Positions 37,301 through 49,303 of a DNA stretch of 64,000 nt are shown piece by piece. Under the pieces are notes generated by a model, which made no database searches, was not told the DNA's origin, and saw only the letters and a program-made list of their open reading frames with translations. The stretch comes from Niebla homalea. Its lineage: Eukaryota; Ascomycota; Lecanoromycetes; Lecanorales; Ramalinaceae. Position 1 is the stretch's first letter, and each line of letters starts with the position of its first letter. The position numbers were made by a program, and so were the translations under genes. The stretch covers positions 62,001 to 126,000 of the forward strand of contig JAHGAU010000030.1 in NCBI GenBank assembly GCA_019925105.1. Reading direction: 5' to 3'.

Positions 37301-40300
37301 GCCGTATGCCGGAAGATCGAGGAGCTCATGGGTTGAGTCGTATTCGCGGTGGAACTCGCGCCAATCAATGTTCAGACCGGCGCAGTAGAGGGTGCAGAGA
37401 CTCTTTGAGAGGGTCTTCCAAGGGTTCTCGCCTTTGTGTAGCGATGGGATGCCAGATCCAACCATCTCGACAGTGGCTTTGATCATTTTGGTACATAATG
37501 GATGAGGGCCAACCTCGATCAGAGCAGTCTTAGCGGTCAGCAGGCCCCCACTCTCAGCTGCAAGGACGGCGTCCATGAAGTTAACCGGCTCGCGTGCATG
37601 ACGGGAGAGGTATTGAGGATTGAAGACGCCTTCATCCTCGACCACTTGACCGAGTAGAGGGCAGATGACTGGTATCCGCGGCTTTCTGAATTCGGCGCCT
37701 TTCGCAAGCTCTTCAAATTGGGGCAATATGGGCTCCACCTGAGCGGAATGAAAAGCGTAAGGCAAATCCAACAGGACGCATTTATATCCGGCCTGCTGAT
37801 GAGCTTGAGTCAGCTCTTCGATATCCGCAGTTTCTCCCGCGATGACGGTCTCATCAGGCGTATTGACGCAAGCTATCTCGTAAGCACCTCTTACGGCGAC
37901 CTTGCCAATCTCTTCAGTGGAAGCTTTCACTGCCAACATAGAATGGGTTTGAGCTGTGCAGTGCCTTTGCAGAAGCGTCGCTCGATGACCGACCAGATGG
38001 ATGACATCGTCCTTGGATAACACATCGGCGGCATACAGCGCCGCATACTCTCCAAGACTGTGACCAACCACGACCGTTGGTCGCACACCCCATGAGGACC
38101 ATAATTGAACCAGCGCGATCTGTATCGATACCAACGCCAGCTGGGTGACGAGCGCAGACAGCTTATGTTCTTCATCAAGGCTTCCTTCGATAGCGGGGAG
38201 GAATGACGGGAATCCCTGAGTCATAGCGATACCGTTGAGCTGTAAAATCTCAGATCGGAACAGAGACGAATGTTCGAACAGATCTCGGCCAAGGCTTGGG
38301 TAGAAAGAGCCTTGGCCTGTGAACACCAAGGCTACCTGAGGCACTTTCGATGGAGCAGGTGTGAAGTTCCCTTCATTAAGTTTAGCCAATAACGAAGATC
38401 GCAGAGTATCCAGGTCCGAGGCAGTAACGCCAACGCGGTAGTTATGGTGCATACGCCGAGAGGTTAAGGTATATGAGAGGCTGGAAAAGCAGGCCTCGAA
38501 GGCACTTCCGAGGTATGATACCAGCTGCCGAATGTTCTGTTGCAGAGAGAATGTAGACCTGGCTGAGACGACGAATGGAAGCACTGACCGCGGGTCGAGA
38601 CCTACAGGGGTTTCTCGTGGCGGCGCGTCCTGAAGCAGCAGGGCAGTATTGCCCCCAGCAGCGCTGAAGTTGTTCACGAAGGCAAGTCTGGGTTTCCCGT
38701 CAGGCCTCTTCCAGCTCGCCTCGCTCAACGGGATCTGGACGTTTCGCGAAACGAGGTCGGGAAACTTGGGGTTCAGCTTTGTCTTGATGCCAACATGAGG
38801 GGGAATGGCACTCTCCCGTAGCATGAGCAGAACTTTGATGAGAGCGGCTATGCCTGCAGCCGCCTCGCCATGTCCAATATTCGACTTGATAGCACCAATA
38901 TATAGCGGCCGATCAGCGCCGCGAACTGTTGTATCTTCGGGTGCGAACACGTCCGTCACTGATTTCATCTCATTGGTATCGCCAGCTTGAGTGCCGGTTC
39001 CATGCATTTCTACATAGCTCACGTCCAGAGGGTCAACCCCAGCAGTATGTAGAACACTGCTGTAGAGGTAGGCCTGATTCCCGGCGTGCGGATGTGTTAT
39101 GGAGATAGCATCGGCTGCATGATTGGTACCAGAAGCAAGGATGACTCCGAGTATGTTGTCTTTATCGGCGATGGCGTCTTCCTCCCTTTTCAGTATGACG
39201 GAACCGACACCGTCTGCCCGGCAGTAACCATCGGCCATCTCGTCCCAGGTCTTGCAAGAGCCTGTTTTGGATAGGAATGAGCCTTTACTGAGACCAGCAA
39301 AGATATCGGGGGCGGTCAGGATATTCAATCCGCCAGTCACAGCCGTATCACACTCTCCTGCTCGGAGGGTTTGGCATGCAATCTGCACGGCCGCAAGACT
39401 TGAGGAGCAAGCAGTGTCCACGCTGTAGCTCGGTCCACGGAAGCCGAAATAGTAATTGATGCGCCCGGGAGCAAAGGCACGTACGCCGCCCGAGATGAAG
39501 TAGGTTTCGATGTTCTGAGCCGCGTTCACCTCACGCCAATCATCGCAGGTTTGCCCGTAAAAGGTCCCCACGCGATCTTGCTGTGTCGAGGGCGTTGCGT
39601 TGAGGACGAATCCAGACATTTCGAGGGCTTCGTAAGCTGTGACCAAAGCTAACCGATGCATGGGATCGGTTTCGGTAGCCTCACGGGGTGACATGTTGAA
39701 CAAGCGTGCGTCAAAAAGACCCGGTTTATCGATGAAGCAACCATAAGGTGTATGACTTGCGTTGTTCTTCTTCCCAGCGGGATCGTAGTGGGTCTTGACG
39801 TCGAAGCGGTCCTTTGGAATCTCCTTGTGCGTTTCTTGACCGCTGCGTAAAAGGTTCCATAATTCTTCGGTGTCATCTGCGCCTGGTAAACGACAGGACA
39901 TGCCAACAATGGCGATGTTCGAAGCTTCATGTCGTCCCTTTGCTTTGGCACGTGAAGAGGAACACCAGCTGGAAAGGTCTTGACTCTTGGTGGGTTCCGT
40001 TGACGTGGTGGACTCTATGCGCAATGGATCCCAGCTCGTTTGGAAAGTCAGTATCGAATTCGCAGTAGACTGTTGTTCTGAAACGAAGTCATATATCACT
40101 TGTTGCAGCTTGTCTACCTTCATGCTTTTGCCGAGCAAATCCACCAGTGCAACCTCAAAGAGAGACCTTGCGCTCTGGCATTCGATGACCTTCCCAGTCC
40201 CCGACGACAGCATAGTCCGGTGAGAGGGGCCCAGGTCATCTAAACTTTTGACGAAAGGGTCCAACATCCTCGTGACCTGCTCTCTCCGATAAAGATGAGG

Positions 40301-41140
40301 CGCATGCCAATGGCCGACCGAGGGCACGTCTCGGCTTCGAGAGTTTCTGATGAATTCTGAATGTCTCTCCAATTGAGTGAGCCTCTGAGGCTCCCCGCTG
40401 ATGATGCACTCGTTGTGGCCAACAGCCGTCACATAGACCCTGGCGGACTCTGGAACCAACTTGATAAGGGTCAGACTCAAAACAGCATCTACCTGAAAGC
40501 GGATGCGGACATACCAGATGTTTCTGCACGGTATCTACTTCCTCTCGAACCCTATCGGAAGCATGATACACAAGTGTAGACCAACTTCTCCCAGAGCCGG
40601 GTCGAGTCAGACCCTGCTGAGAGACGTTATGCACGAGGTTTCCGACACGAAACGCCAATCGGACGGCGTGTTCTCCAATCTCGATCAAATCGTACAAGGA
40701 GCTTGAACATGAGATTGCTGCAGCAGACAGTTGCCCCAAGCCCAAACCAATGACAAGATCGGTAGCTTCATTTTGGGGGCATTTATCGGTACTTTGCTCC
40801 CAATGGCTGTATGCAACGATAAGCAGGGTGATGACATTGGCATGCTTAGGATTCCTTACCCAATGAAGTGTGCTATTTGCGTTGCGCAGACGAGTGCACT
40901 TGATATTTCCAGTCTCTGATGAGTGAGACCATGACTTCGCTCCACCAGGTCCAACAGGCTGTTGGCGGCCGGCATCTGAGCTTTGGCTTCACGGGTGGAA
41001 GAAGATGTTTCATCACGAATGGCGTTGAAGGCCTTGTTAAGGAATGCATCGACTAGAATAGTTGACTTCCTAGCACCATGGACGCGGCGGAGAAGGTCAC
41101 GCACATCAAAGAGTGAGTCTGGGAAGAAGACGATCGCCAT
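34383..41140 (-). CDS. non-reducing polyketide synthase (SAT-KS-MAT-PT-ACP-ACP-TE)
   Basis: Five exons fit: 41140-40860, 40806-40539, 40492-37037, 36986-34506 and 34430-34383, giving about 2,177 aa. Introns 1 and 3 are firm; the second (46 nt) is my best fit; the last is a GC-AG intron. Domains in order: SAT (His motif GHWHAPHLY near 244, but GLGLG where GxCxG is usual), KS (DTACSSS, Cys near 542), MAT (GHSLGEY near 997), product template (His in LGHMVNG near 1330, Asp in FWIDSLAHL near 1514), two ACPs (GVDSLMSL near 1701, GMDSLMNI near 1833) and TE (GGWSAGG near 1996, GNHFG near 2155). It builds an unreduced aromatic polyketide from malonyl-CoA; the TE releases it by Claisen cyclisation or hydrolysis. 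It shares a promoter region with the FAD oxidase gene at 42001. The exact product is unknown. Confidence 0.95.
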
Positions 41141-42000
41141 GTTGAAGACGCTGTCTGAGTAGTAGACTGTAAGAGGAATTTGACTTATGCATTCAGAGAG
41201 TTCTCCGTAAACGGCGCTGATGGGCTATAGATATTGTGGCACCATCTCATAAGCGGTGAGAACCGCCATCCCCCTTCCTCTCCCAAGCTTTCTGATTCTG
41301 ATAGACACTAGGATAGGTGGTATCAGCAACATAAGCGGCGTGCTTTCTGACTGTACGCTGGATGGCCATTGCGGAGCACCAAGGCTGGGCCAGCAGACAG
41401 CCGCGGTAGGATTACATAGCACAAGGCAGAAACCGACAGGAGAGGATTTTGTCTCACCAGTAAACAGCCTCTCCTTTCTGACACCGATTGCCACTCAAAC
41501 CCTCATTGATAAGAAAGTTAAAAATGCAGGTCGAGGGATCGGATCATGCCGAAGGACTGCTGGATGCTCCACGTCAAAACTTTTTCCCGTCTATGCACCA
41601 GGCAGCCTGTCCCGATTGGCCAGACATTATTCCCTCAATTCCGCCGTTCGTTTCGGCTCAGCCTTCACCAGATGCCCGATGGCATTGTCCAACCCGAGAA
41701 CCGACAACCGAAAAAGGGCTGACACAACCGGATGGCGGAGGAAGAGAGTGGAGGATTCCTCGACGGGTGGTCACCTAAGTATTGAGAGGTTCGATTCGGA
41801 TGAGTGAGAACAAGAAGGGTTATTTGCAAGCGCCACAGTTGGACTTGCATCAAAAGGTTTTTTTTTCAAAGTCTGATAACACAGATTGATAGAAGCGAAG
41901 AAAAGCCGCCAGCCACAGCCAGGAAGTAAGGGAGGGACTGTCTGAGAGGCAGCTGTCATAATATCAAACAACTACTCATTTCCCGAAAACGACAGCGATC
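41141..42000. promoter_or_regulatory. divergent promoter, PKS / FAD oxidase
   Basis: These 860 bp separate the start codons of two divergently transcribed cluster genes, so they must hold both promoters. A run of ten T lies near 41862 on the plus strand. I found no TCGN5CGA (AflR-type) site here by eye, nor a clear TATA box at either end. Confidence 0.6.
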
Positions 42001-43725
42001 ATGTTGACGAATGCGGATACTTGGCGAGAGCCCATTGAGCTTCTCGCACAGGAACTCCAGTCATCTCTTCGGCATTCTGCCATTTTGACCCCCGATACAG
42101 AAGGCTATGCGGAGAGTATTAAGCGATGGAGTGATGCCGTGGAAAGAAAAGCAGTGAGTGAACACTCGGATGGAATGGTTCGATCAGCGGTATTCAAAAG
42201 ACTTGCAGGGCATAGTTGTACTCGTTGATTCGGCCGAAGACGTTTCAACCACTGTGAAATTGAGTCAATCTTATTCAATATCGTTCGTTGTTTCGGGGGG
42301 CAAACACTCGTCGAGCGGAGCCTCGTCAACAGATGGAGGCCTTGTGATCGATCTTGCGAGAATGCGAAGAGTCGAAGTTGATGTACCAACAAAGACTGTG
42401 AAAGCCCAAGGAGGTTGCATTTGGGAAGAGGTCGACGAAGCTGCGGCCGAGCATGACCTCGCAATGGTTGGCGGCACTGTCAATCATACCGGCGTCGGGG
42501 GTTTAACGCTTGGAGGAGGGTATGGCTGGCTCTCTGGCCGTTACGGACTCACAATCGACAGCCTCTTGTCGGTGCAGATTGTGCTTGCGGATGGGAGCAT
42601 CAAGGTGGCATCGGCAGACGAGAACGCGGATCTATTCTGGGCCGTGCGAGGAGCCGGCCACTGCTTTGGTGTCGTGACTGAATTCACCTTTCAGACCTTC
42701 GAGCAGAAGAACGCCATCTGGGCTGGACAGCTGCTCTTTCCAGCGAGCCAAAAGCTCGACCGGGTTATTGCCTTTGCGAACGATTTCCATGAGCGGACGA
42801 ATGGAGACTCCGGCATGGTTCTCGGCATCACACAACCTCCGTTCATGCAGGAAATTGCCGTTGCGACGACACTCTTTCACAATGGCAATCAAGCTCAAGC
42901 CGAAGTTGTCTTCAGGGGTCTGCTAGACCTGGAGCCCTTGAGGAACACGACCCAAGAGCGACCCTACAGCAAGATGAACAGCATGATGAACCACTTCGTC
43001 CCGTACGGCGGCCGCAAGCTCTCCAAAGGCGCCTGTTTTGTGCCACCTCTTTCGGCTGATTTCGCCCGTACCCTGATCAAGGAACTTCAGGACCTCCATT
43101 CCCGCGTTCCCGGCTCTTTACGTAGTATTCTTCTATTCGAGTTTTTCAAGCCCGACGTCTGGTGTCGAGTGCCCGAGGACGCAACGGCGTTTGCCAATCG
43201 AGGAAAGCATATGAATTTGATGATTGGGCCCTTCTGGAATGAGGCCAAAGATGATGGGACGGTGCGTGCATGGGCTAGAGAGAGTGCCAGGCTTTCGAGA
43301 GAAGAGCTGGAGAGGGTGAAGGATGAAGCCGGGAGGCCGGCATGGATGGAAAGGATTGGAGAGTATGGCAATTATGATGGTGAGGCTCCTCTACTGCCCT
43401 CTCCCGCCCTCTTCTGCTTTCTCCTGCTTTCTCCTGCCCTCTTGATTCTGTGGGCGTCGAGAGAGGAGAAATAAGAAATGAGAAATGAAAAGTCTCGGAT
43501 GTGTAGGATGATTTCCAAGCTAACTGTTTGGGGTTAGGCTTACTCTCTGATGCCCGAGGTATTTACGGCAAAAATTTCGATCGCCTTCGCCAGCTAAAAA
43601 CGAAATTCGACCCCAGGAACATTTTCGATAAATCACACGCGATAGTGCCCTCTATGACGGATCATTTCCTCAAAGCTCAAACGACTGGTCAGGTCAAGGT
43701 CACGGTAAATAGTATAGATCCTTAG
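42001..43725 (+). CDS. BBE-like FAD-dependent oxidoreductase, intracellular
   Basis: Three exons, 42001-42153, 42209-43379 and 43538-43725, encode about 503 aa. Introns have GTGAGT/GTGAGG donors; the second has a CTAAC branch point. The PP-binding FAD domain carries VSGGKHSSSG (covalent-FAD His), VNHTGVGGLTLGGGYGWLSG and LFWAVRGAG. The C-terminal berberine-bridge (BBE) segment ends in YGKNFDRLRQLKTKFDPRNIF. The position of the second flavin-linking Cys in bicovalent members is occupied by Asn/His (GTVNHTG), so flavin should be held by one bond. There is no signal peptide, unlike the second BBE gene of the cluster. The family oxidises alcohols or phenols with O2. Here I infer an intracellular oxidation of a pathway intermediate. 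Confidence 0.9.
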
Positions 43726-43960
43726 ACCCGGCAGAAAATATCAGTATTCTCCACTCTACTCTCTGCCTTGAGCATGGCATACAATGTTCGGAACCGCCTT
43801 TTTCTAGCTAAAGAGCAAGGTAGGATGCATTTCTGTCAGAAGGAAGGTACTCGGAGCGATCTATGACGCTTTCTGCAGTCTCTGAATTTGGGAGGTGACG
43901 GTGGTGTGTTTCTGTATCCTATTCCCCTTTTGTCCCTATCTCCTGCAGTCCTCCTTCATC

Positions 43961-45413
43961 TCATAGCACTGAAGTCGTTGAATTTGATCCCTCTCTGGAC
44001 CCCTGAAACTTGTCGACTATGCTAAATGTAAAGAGCTGCCCTCCATCGTGTCTCATATTCTGATAACTCCATGGCGGTGTCGAGAGAACCAACCAAGCCG
44101 CCACCCAAAGATATCCCACCATTCTCTGCCAGAGAAGCGGCTGCTCAACGCCCCCTTTTCCTCCCATCTTCTGATCTAGCTCCATACGTCCTCGGCCCAG
44201 GTAAGAGGCTTGATACATCCATTCCACCAGGTCTTCCAGACAGATGCCCAAAGCCTGCATCAAAAATAATTTGTACGCGGTGTTTTCGGTGCGAGGTATC
44301 CCCACTGTCGCATCACACAGCGTATGGATGAGACCGGAGAAGCCAAATGCGAGCCATATGTTGACATACCTCGCGGCAAGTGTGCCCCTTCGCAGAGGCA
44401 GGAGGTCGTACGTGAAGAAATTGGCCGCGCCAAGAAGCGGGTTGCGAAGGCCACTGTGCCAGAATACACTACGCAGGTGTCAGCATGCCTTTTCCGAGCT
44501 GCTACAGTCTCAATGCTCACGCCCAGAATTTCCGCAATGTGAAGCTCTCCGTCACGCTCCCGAAATAGGGCGGCCAGTCCTCAGGGGTCGTCAAGAAGGT
44601 CGCGACCGCAGCGAATGCGGCTGCATTGTAGATGAGGCCAATGGTGATTCGCAGCGCAATCCAAAACACTGCCGTGCTGAGAATTCTGACAAGGATCGTT
44701 TCTCCATTCAGATCGGACGAGGAGAGAAGAAGCTTGGCTTTCCGTGCTGCGAACGTTTCCGGATCCGGCGGGGGTTGATGGTTGAGAAAATCGACAAATA
44801 CAAAGGCCACCAGAGTGGCGATACCTTTCTGGAGGAGGAAAGCAGGCCGACTTGGTACTTTGTCGCCGCTGAATGTGGGTACGTTCTTCGCTTGTCGTCT
44901 GGTTCCAATTGCTCGGTAGCTGAAAGTGACATGGACGGCCCAGGCGAGTGCGCCGTACATCGAGGAAGTCGGACCTGAGAGACTCTTTTCGGCGCTCTTG
45001 GCCTCCCCATTCATTGGCCTCCCAGCCGCTGTCAGACCAGACCGCTCAATGCCGCTGGTGTCGAGGTAGAGTTGTTTCTGCACGAGCGCATCCACAGCCG
45101 TCAAGAACAACAGCATATGAGGTCCATCGAGGCCGGCAGCATTTGTTCTGTTCACGCTGAATCGAGGTGAAGTGACGTGGTAGCAGGCTACGCCCGCAGC
45201 AACGAGAGGAAGCACGGCGAACCGGATGCGCGACTGAGGGTCAGTGAAGATCAGAGTGAGCATTGGCAGTGCGAAGGTGCCCAGCATGAGCTCGGCCGAA
45301 TGGGCGACATAGAAGTTGGTGATGGCTTCTGGCAGGCCCAAGTATGTGAAGGCGACAAAAGGAGCGTATCCCCAAAGAAGAACTTGCAATGCATAGGACT
45401 TGGAGAGAGCCAT
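43961..45413 (-). CDS. wax-synthase/Tri7-like membrane O-acyltransferase
   Basis: Two exons, 45413-44521 and 44468-43961 (intron GTGAGC...CGTAG), encode about 466 aa with some eight or nine hydrophobic segments. Across the intron the signature WPPYFGSVTESFTLRKFW joins AVFWHSGLRNPL, the conserved wax-synthase-domain motif with its His (about residue 302). A second buried His lies in FSGLIHTLCD (about 346), the usual MBOAT catalytic position. Relatives in fungal clusters, such as Tri7, transfer acetyl from acetyl-CoA to a hydroxyl. I infer acetylation, or acylation, of the cluster product at an internal membrane. Its promoter is shared with the NmrA-like gene. Confidence 0.85.
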
Positions 45414-46309
45414 CTTTTGGCAAGGAACAGAATCACAAGCTGGGGTTCAATACAGTGTAAAGGCCAGGCGAAGGCTATTCACGCGAAAAACCCAAGCGAG
45501 AAGCTCACAAGGACTGGAGAGAGGGAGAGGAAGAGGAAGAGCTCAATGGCAACGACAGCATTACCTTGTGAGCTCTGGATCCTCCAACTTATGATCCCTC
45601 AAGCAAAGCATCATCCCCATAAGCAACCGATTCCATCCACGACTCCATGGATATCATCTTCACAGGCGTGCTCCCACCGTACTGAACCGGCCTAGGTCCA
45701 TCCAGGTGAGAAAATAGCATCCCGACGGCAAGACATGTCAGACTCCTGTCCTTGGCACTTCACAGTGATGTCGATTGAAATATCAGGCTGAAGAAAGGAT
45801 TCTGTCCCGACAGTCCCGAATTAGGCAACGCTGCCCTGCATCCCCGGATCCTCCGCGCATCCTCCTCGGCATCATTCCATTTCCATTGCCAAGCCCGATC
45901 CTTGGATGAAATGTGTGACAGGCTGACAGCCGTTCGGGAAGGAGGTAGCCTTGTCAGGTACATCCGTGATTTTTTTTTTTGGGATGATTAATCCAGCTCG
46001 CGTGTGCAGTCTCTCGAGAGGCCGAGGTGCGAGCTGAGTCATCCTCTATTCCTGCCTTGTATTTTGTGTTTTCGACCGCTTCCGTTTTAAAACATACTAA
46101 GCCTTCCGTCTTTGTTTCTTTTCCTCTTCTCCTGCAAGCTCAATCATCTCCATCTATTACCAATTATTATTGCACCTGTGGTTTTGTTCTTCAAAAGATT
46201 AACCCTTCTTCAAGTCAGTCTCAACCACAAGCCCATGTCAAAGCCTGCTTCGACGTTGATTAAGCTATTCAAGAGATTCTCAAGCTCATCATCCTCAACC
46301 CGCACCAAC
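45414..46309. promoter_or_regulatory. divergent intergenic region, MBOAT / NmrA-like
   Basis: Contains a T-run at about 45969-45980 and pyrimidine-rich stretches upstream of the NmrA-like start. An in-frame upstream ATG at 46235 would add a 25-residue Ser-rich basic leader to the NmrA-like protein. No TATA box or regulator site is evident. Confidence 0.45.
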
Positions 46310-47492
46310 ATGTCGAAGCAAACACTCACCATCCTCGGTGCTACTGGCAAGCAAGGCGGCTCCGTTGTCAAATCCATCCTCGCAGACCCCAACGCCTCCA
46401 GCAAATTCCAGGTGAGGGCTGTGACGCGTGATCCCACCAAGGACAGCGCCAAAGCCCTTAAGGCTCTGGGCGCTGAAGTCGTAGCTGTAAGACTCATGGT
46501 CATCGTCCTCGATACTCTCGTACTCAAACTTCATATCAGGGTGATATGAATGACAAAGACTCGCTTCACGCAGCCATCAAAGGCTCCTACGGCGTCTTCT
46601 CTGTCACCAACTTCTGGGAGCTCTTCAGTGGCGAAGCTGAGGAGAAGCAAGGAAAGGCGGTTGCCGATGTCTGCAAGGTCAGCGCATCCCCCACTGAGAC
46701 TGCATGCTTAACAGACCACTGACAATGAGAAAATTCTCAGGCTGAAGGTGTCAAGCATTTGGTCTGGAGCAGTCTGGTTGATGTGAACAAGCGTGCGTTC
46801 GCCCACAAAGCCTTCTTTGACGTGCCCTAGCCTGACAAGTACGACAGTATCAAAGGGCGTCCTCCCCCAAGTCTACCACTTCGACGGTAAAGCCCATGTC
46901 GAAGAATACATCCGCTCCCTCGGCATCCCTGCCTCCTTCTTCCTCGCGGGCTTCTACATGTCCAACCTGCCCGGCATGTCCCTACGTGACATGGGCGAAG
47001 GCAACTGGGCGCTTGCACTGCCCATCCCAGACGACTCCCCCATCCCCCTCTTCGACGCCGAAGCTGACACGGGGAAATTCGTCAAAGCCATGTTCCTCAA
47101 GGAGGACGAGGTGTTGGGCAAGCGCGTGTACGGGGCGACGGCTTATTATACCCCAACCCAGATCCTTGACCAGTTCAAGGAGCTGTTCCCGAACACGGGC
47201 AAGAAGGCGGCGTACTCGCAGTTGCCGGGAGATGTGTTCAAGGGGATCATGGCGAGTACGGGGGCACCGGAAGTGATTCAGGAGGAGATGTTGCAGAACA
47301 TGCGGTTGATGCCTGAATTCGGGTATTACGGTGGTGACAAGCTGGAGCCGAGTCTTGCGGTGAGTAGCCATCATGTTACCCAAGAACCCACCATTCGATT
47401 CGCTGACCTTGACTTCGCAGCTTCTCACAGAAAAGCCGACGACATGGATGGAGTATGCCAAGAAGAGCCCGGTACTTGCAAGCCTAGACTAG
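46310..47492 (+). CDS. NmrA-like NAD(P)-binding protein
   Basis: Five exons fit: 46310-46486, 46540-46677, 46741-46792, 46848-47359 and 47421-47492, about 316 aa. The last small intron uses the third of three nearby AG sites, because only that gives KLSKGVLPQVYHFDGKA, the usual NmrA wording. The N-terminus has the Rossmann motif TILGATGKQGGSV, followed by VRAVTRDPTK, GVFSVTNFWE and HLVWSSLVDV. There is no YxxxK dyad, as in NmrA/HSCARG-type proteins. In clusters such proteins are either redox sensors or true reductases, like the reductase of cercosporin clusters. I infer NADPH binding but cannot choose between these roles. The start could be 75 bp further upstream. Confidence 0.85.
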
Positions 47493-47810
47493 ATTGTATG
47501 TCTGGAAAGCTTTTGACCATTGCTCAAGGAATCGGCAAGTCCCAACTTGGAGCAAAAGTAGATTTAAGGTTGAGAATGTCAGTATTCCTGGTCCAAGCAG
47601 ACAGACCGCGAAATTCGGTGCTATGGGGACACACTTGAGCGGCCAAGATACTGTAGCTCTAGCGTAAGCAGACAGAAACGAATGACCTATCAACTGCTGG
47701 CCGAATCCCAACTCTGTCTGACACCGAGCCGCAGTAATAATGTTGTTCCAATCCCGTTGGATCGAATGGTGCAGATTTGCCGATCCGTCGTCCTGTCGCA
47801 ATGCCGAAAT

Positions 47811-47820
47811 ATATATATAC
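47811..47820 (+). promoter_or_regulatory. TATA-like box of the aldo-keto reductase gene
   Basis: ATATATATAT lies about 125 bp upstream of the start codon, and the region between is pyrimidine-rich, as in many fungal promoters. Confidence 0.5.
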
Positions 47821-47939
47821 CAATACCTTGAGTCTTCCTGGATGTACCATTTTCTTGAGAAAAGGCTCGACTTCTCCCTCCTGACTCCTCCACTCCAGCT
47901 TGTCCCCACTCCTATCCTTCCAGACCCCTTCTTCTCACC

Positions 47940-49303
47940 ATGGGTTCCCTCCCTCAGGAGGAGGAGGTTTCCCTCTCCCACCCGACCATCATCTTCGGCA
48001 CCGCCTCCTTCGGCTCGGGCACCTCGCAAGCCAAATTCAACACGCCCGAGAAGGCCCGGCCGGTGCTCGCGCTCCTCAAACAGCACCAGATAAGCACGCT
48101 CGACACCGCGCGCGCCTACCCAGTCGGCTCGCCGGGCACGGCCGAAGCCCTGCTGGGCACGCTGCAGGCGGCCTCGCGCGAGGGCTTCACCGTTAGCACC
48201 AAGGTCACCTCCTGGCTGCCGGGGGCGCACGCCTTCGACCGGATCCGCGACAGCGTCGACCTCTCCCTCCGCACGCTCGGCGTCGCCCGGGTCGAGACCA
48301 TGTACCTGCACGCGCCCGACCGGACCACCCCCTTCGAGGAGACCTGCCGGGCCATGGATGCCTGCTGGCGGGAGGGCAAGTTCGCCCGGTTCGGGTTGAG
48401 CAACTTCAGTGCCGCCGAGGTCGAGACTGTGTGCGAGATCTGTGAGAGGAATGGGTGGGTGCGGCCACGGGTCTATCAGGGGAGGTATAATCCGATCGTC
48501 CGAGGTGGGGAGGAGGAGTTGTTCCCCGTGCTGAGGAGGTGGGGGATGGGGTTCTGGGCTTACAGGTGAGTTTGGGGAGATTCTTCTGGCTCTCTTTTTT
48601 TCTTCTCTCTTTTTGCTTTTATTTTCTTTCCTCTTTTCTTTTTTTTTCCCCTTTATGTATAGTCTTTTCAATCCTAAAGGCTTGACATAAGCCATCCCGG
48701 CCAAAGAAAAGTTGGATTCTTGAATTTGCTGTTATTGTTGTACTTGGCAATGTTCCCCTTTGAAATCTGTAGCTGACATACCTTACATTCGCTTGCCACA
48801 GCCCCAGCGCGGCAGGTCTATTTACAGGTGCAATCAACGAATCCTCTGTCGATGTCGTCGGCTCGCGTTGGGACTCGAATGTATCTCTCTCTCTCCCCCT
48901 CTCCACTCTCCTCGGCGTCAAACCCCCGTTACCCTTTCCCATCCATCACTAATCAAGATGTAATACGCAGACTCGCCTCGGCGTCACGTACAAAGAAGCC
49001 TACCTGAAACCAAGGCTCATTGCCGCCGCCACCCGTGTCGCCAATGCCGCCAAAGCGGCCGGTCTGGACGGTCACAGCGTGGCGCTGCGTTGGACCGTCT
49101 TTCATTCAATCTTGAAAGGGCCAAGCAGCGATGGGGAGGGTGACGGGGAAGGGGATGGAGTCGTACTGGGGGCAAGCAGTGTAGAGCAATTGAGGAAGAA
49201 CCTGGAGGCCGTGGAGGCAGGACCGCTCAGTGAGGAGTTGGCCAAGCTGGTGGATGGGGTGTGGGAGGAGGTGAAGGTGGAGGCAGCCAAGTATCACGTG
49301 TGA
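47940..49303 (+). CDS. AKR7-type aldo-keto reductase
   Basis: Three exons, 47940-48565, 48802-48880 and 48971-49303, encode about 345 aa. The fold is that of aflatoxin-aldehyde-reductase-like AKRs (fungal NorB type). Asp and Tyr of the tetrad are in LDTARAYP, Lys in VSTKVTSW and His in MYLHAPD. The substrate strand has FARFGLSNFS. The C-terminus has SVALRWTVFH and VVLGASSVEQLRKNLEAV, which bind the NADPH 2'-phosphate end. Compared with the usual DTAxxYGxGxSE, the loop after Tyr carries a small insertion (PVGSPGTAEALLG). The coding sequence is strikingly GC-rich in exon 1. It probably reduces an aldehyde or ketone of an intermediate. The first intron (236 nt) is T-rich. Confidence 0.9.

Noticed and set aside
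40493..40514. 22-nt intron in the PKS SAT region starting at GTATGT
   Set aside because: Too short for a spliceosomal intron. The 46-nt alternative starting at 40538 restores the same frame and a better SAT sequence.
41141..42000. AflR-type TCGN5CGA operator
   Set aside because: Several TCG triplets are present, but none with CGA at the right spacing was found by eye. A computed motif scan would settle it.
47484..48704. 406-codon open frame on the minus strand
   Set aside because: Antisense of the GC-rich AKR exon 1; no motif, and the tetrad residues of the AKR are on the other strand.
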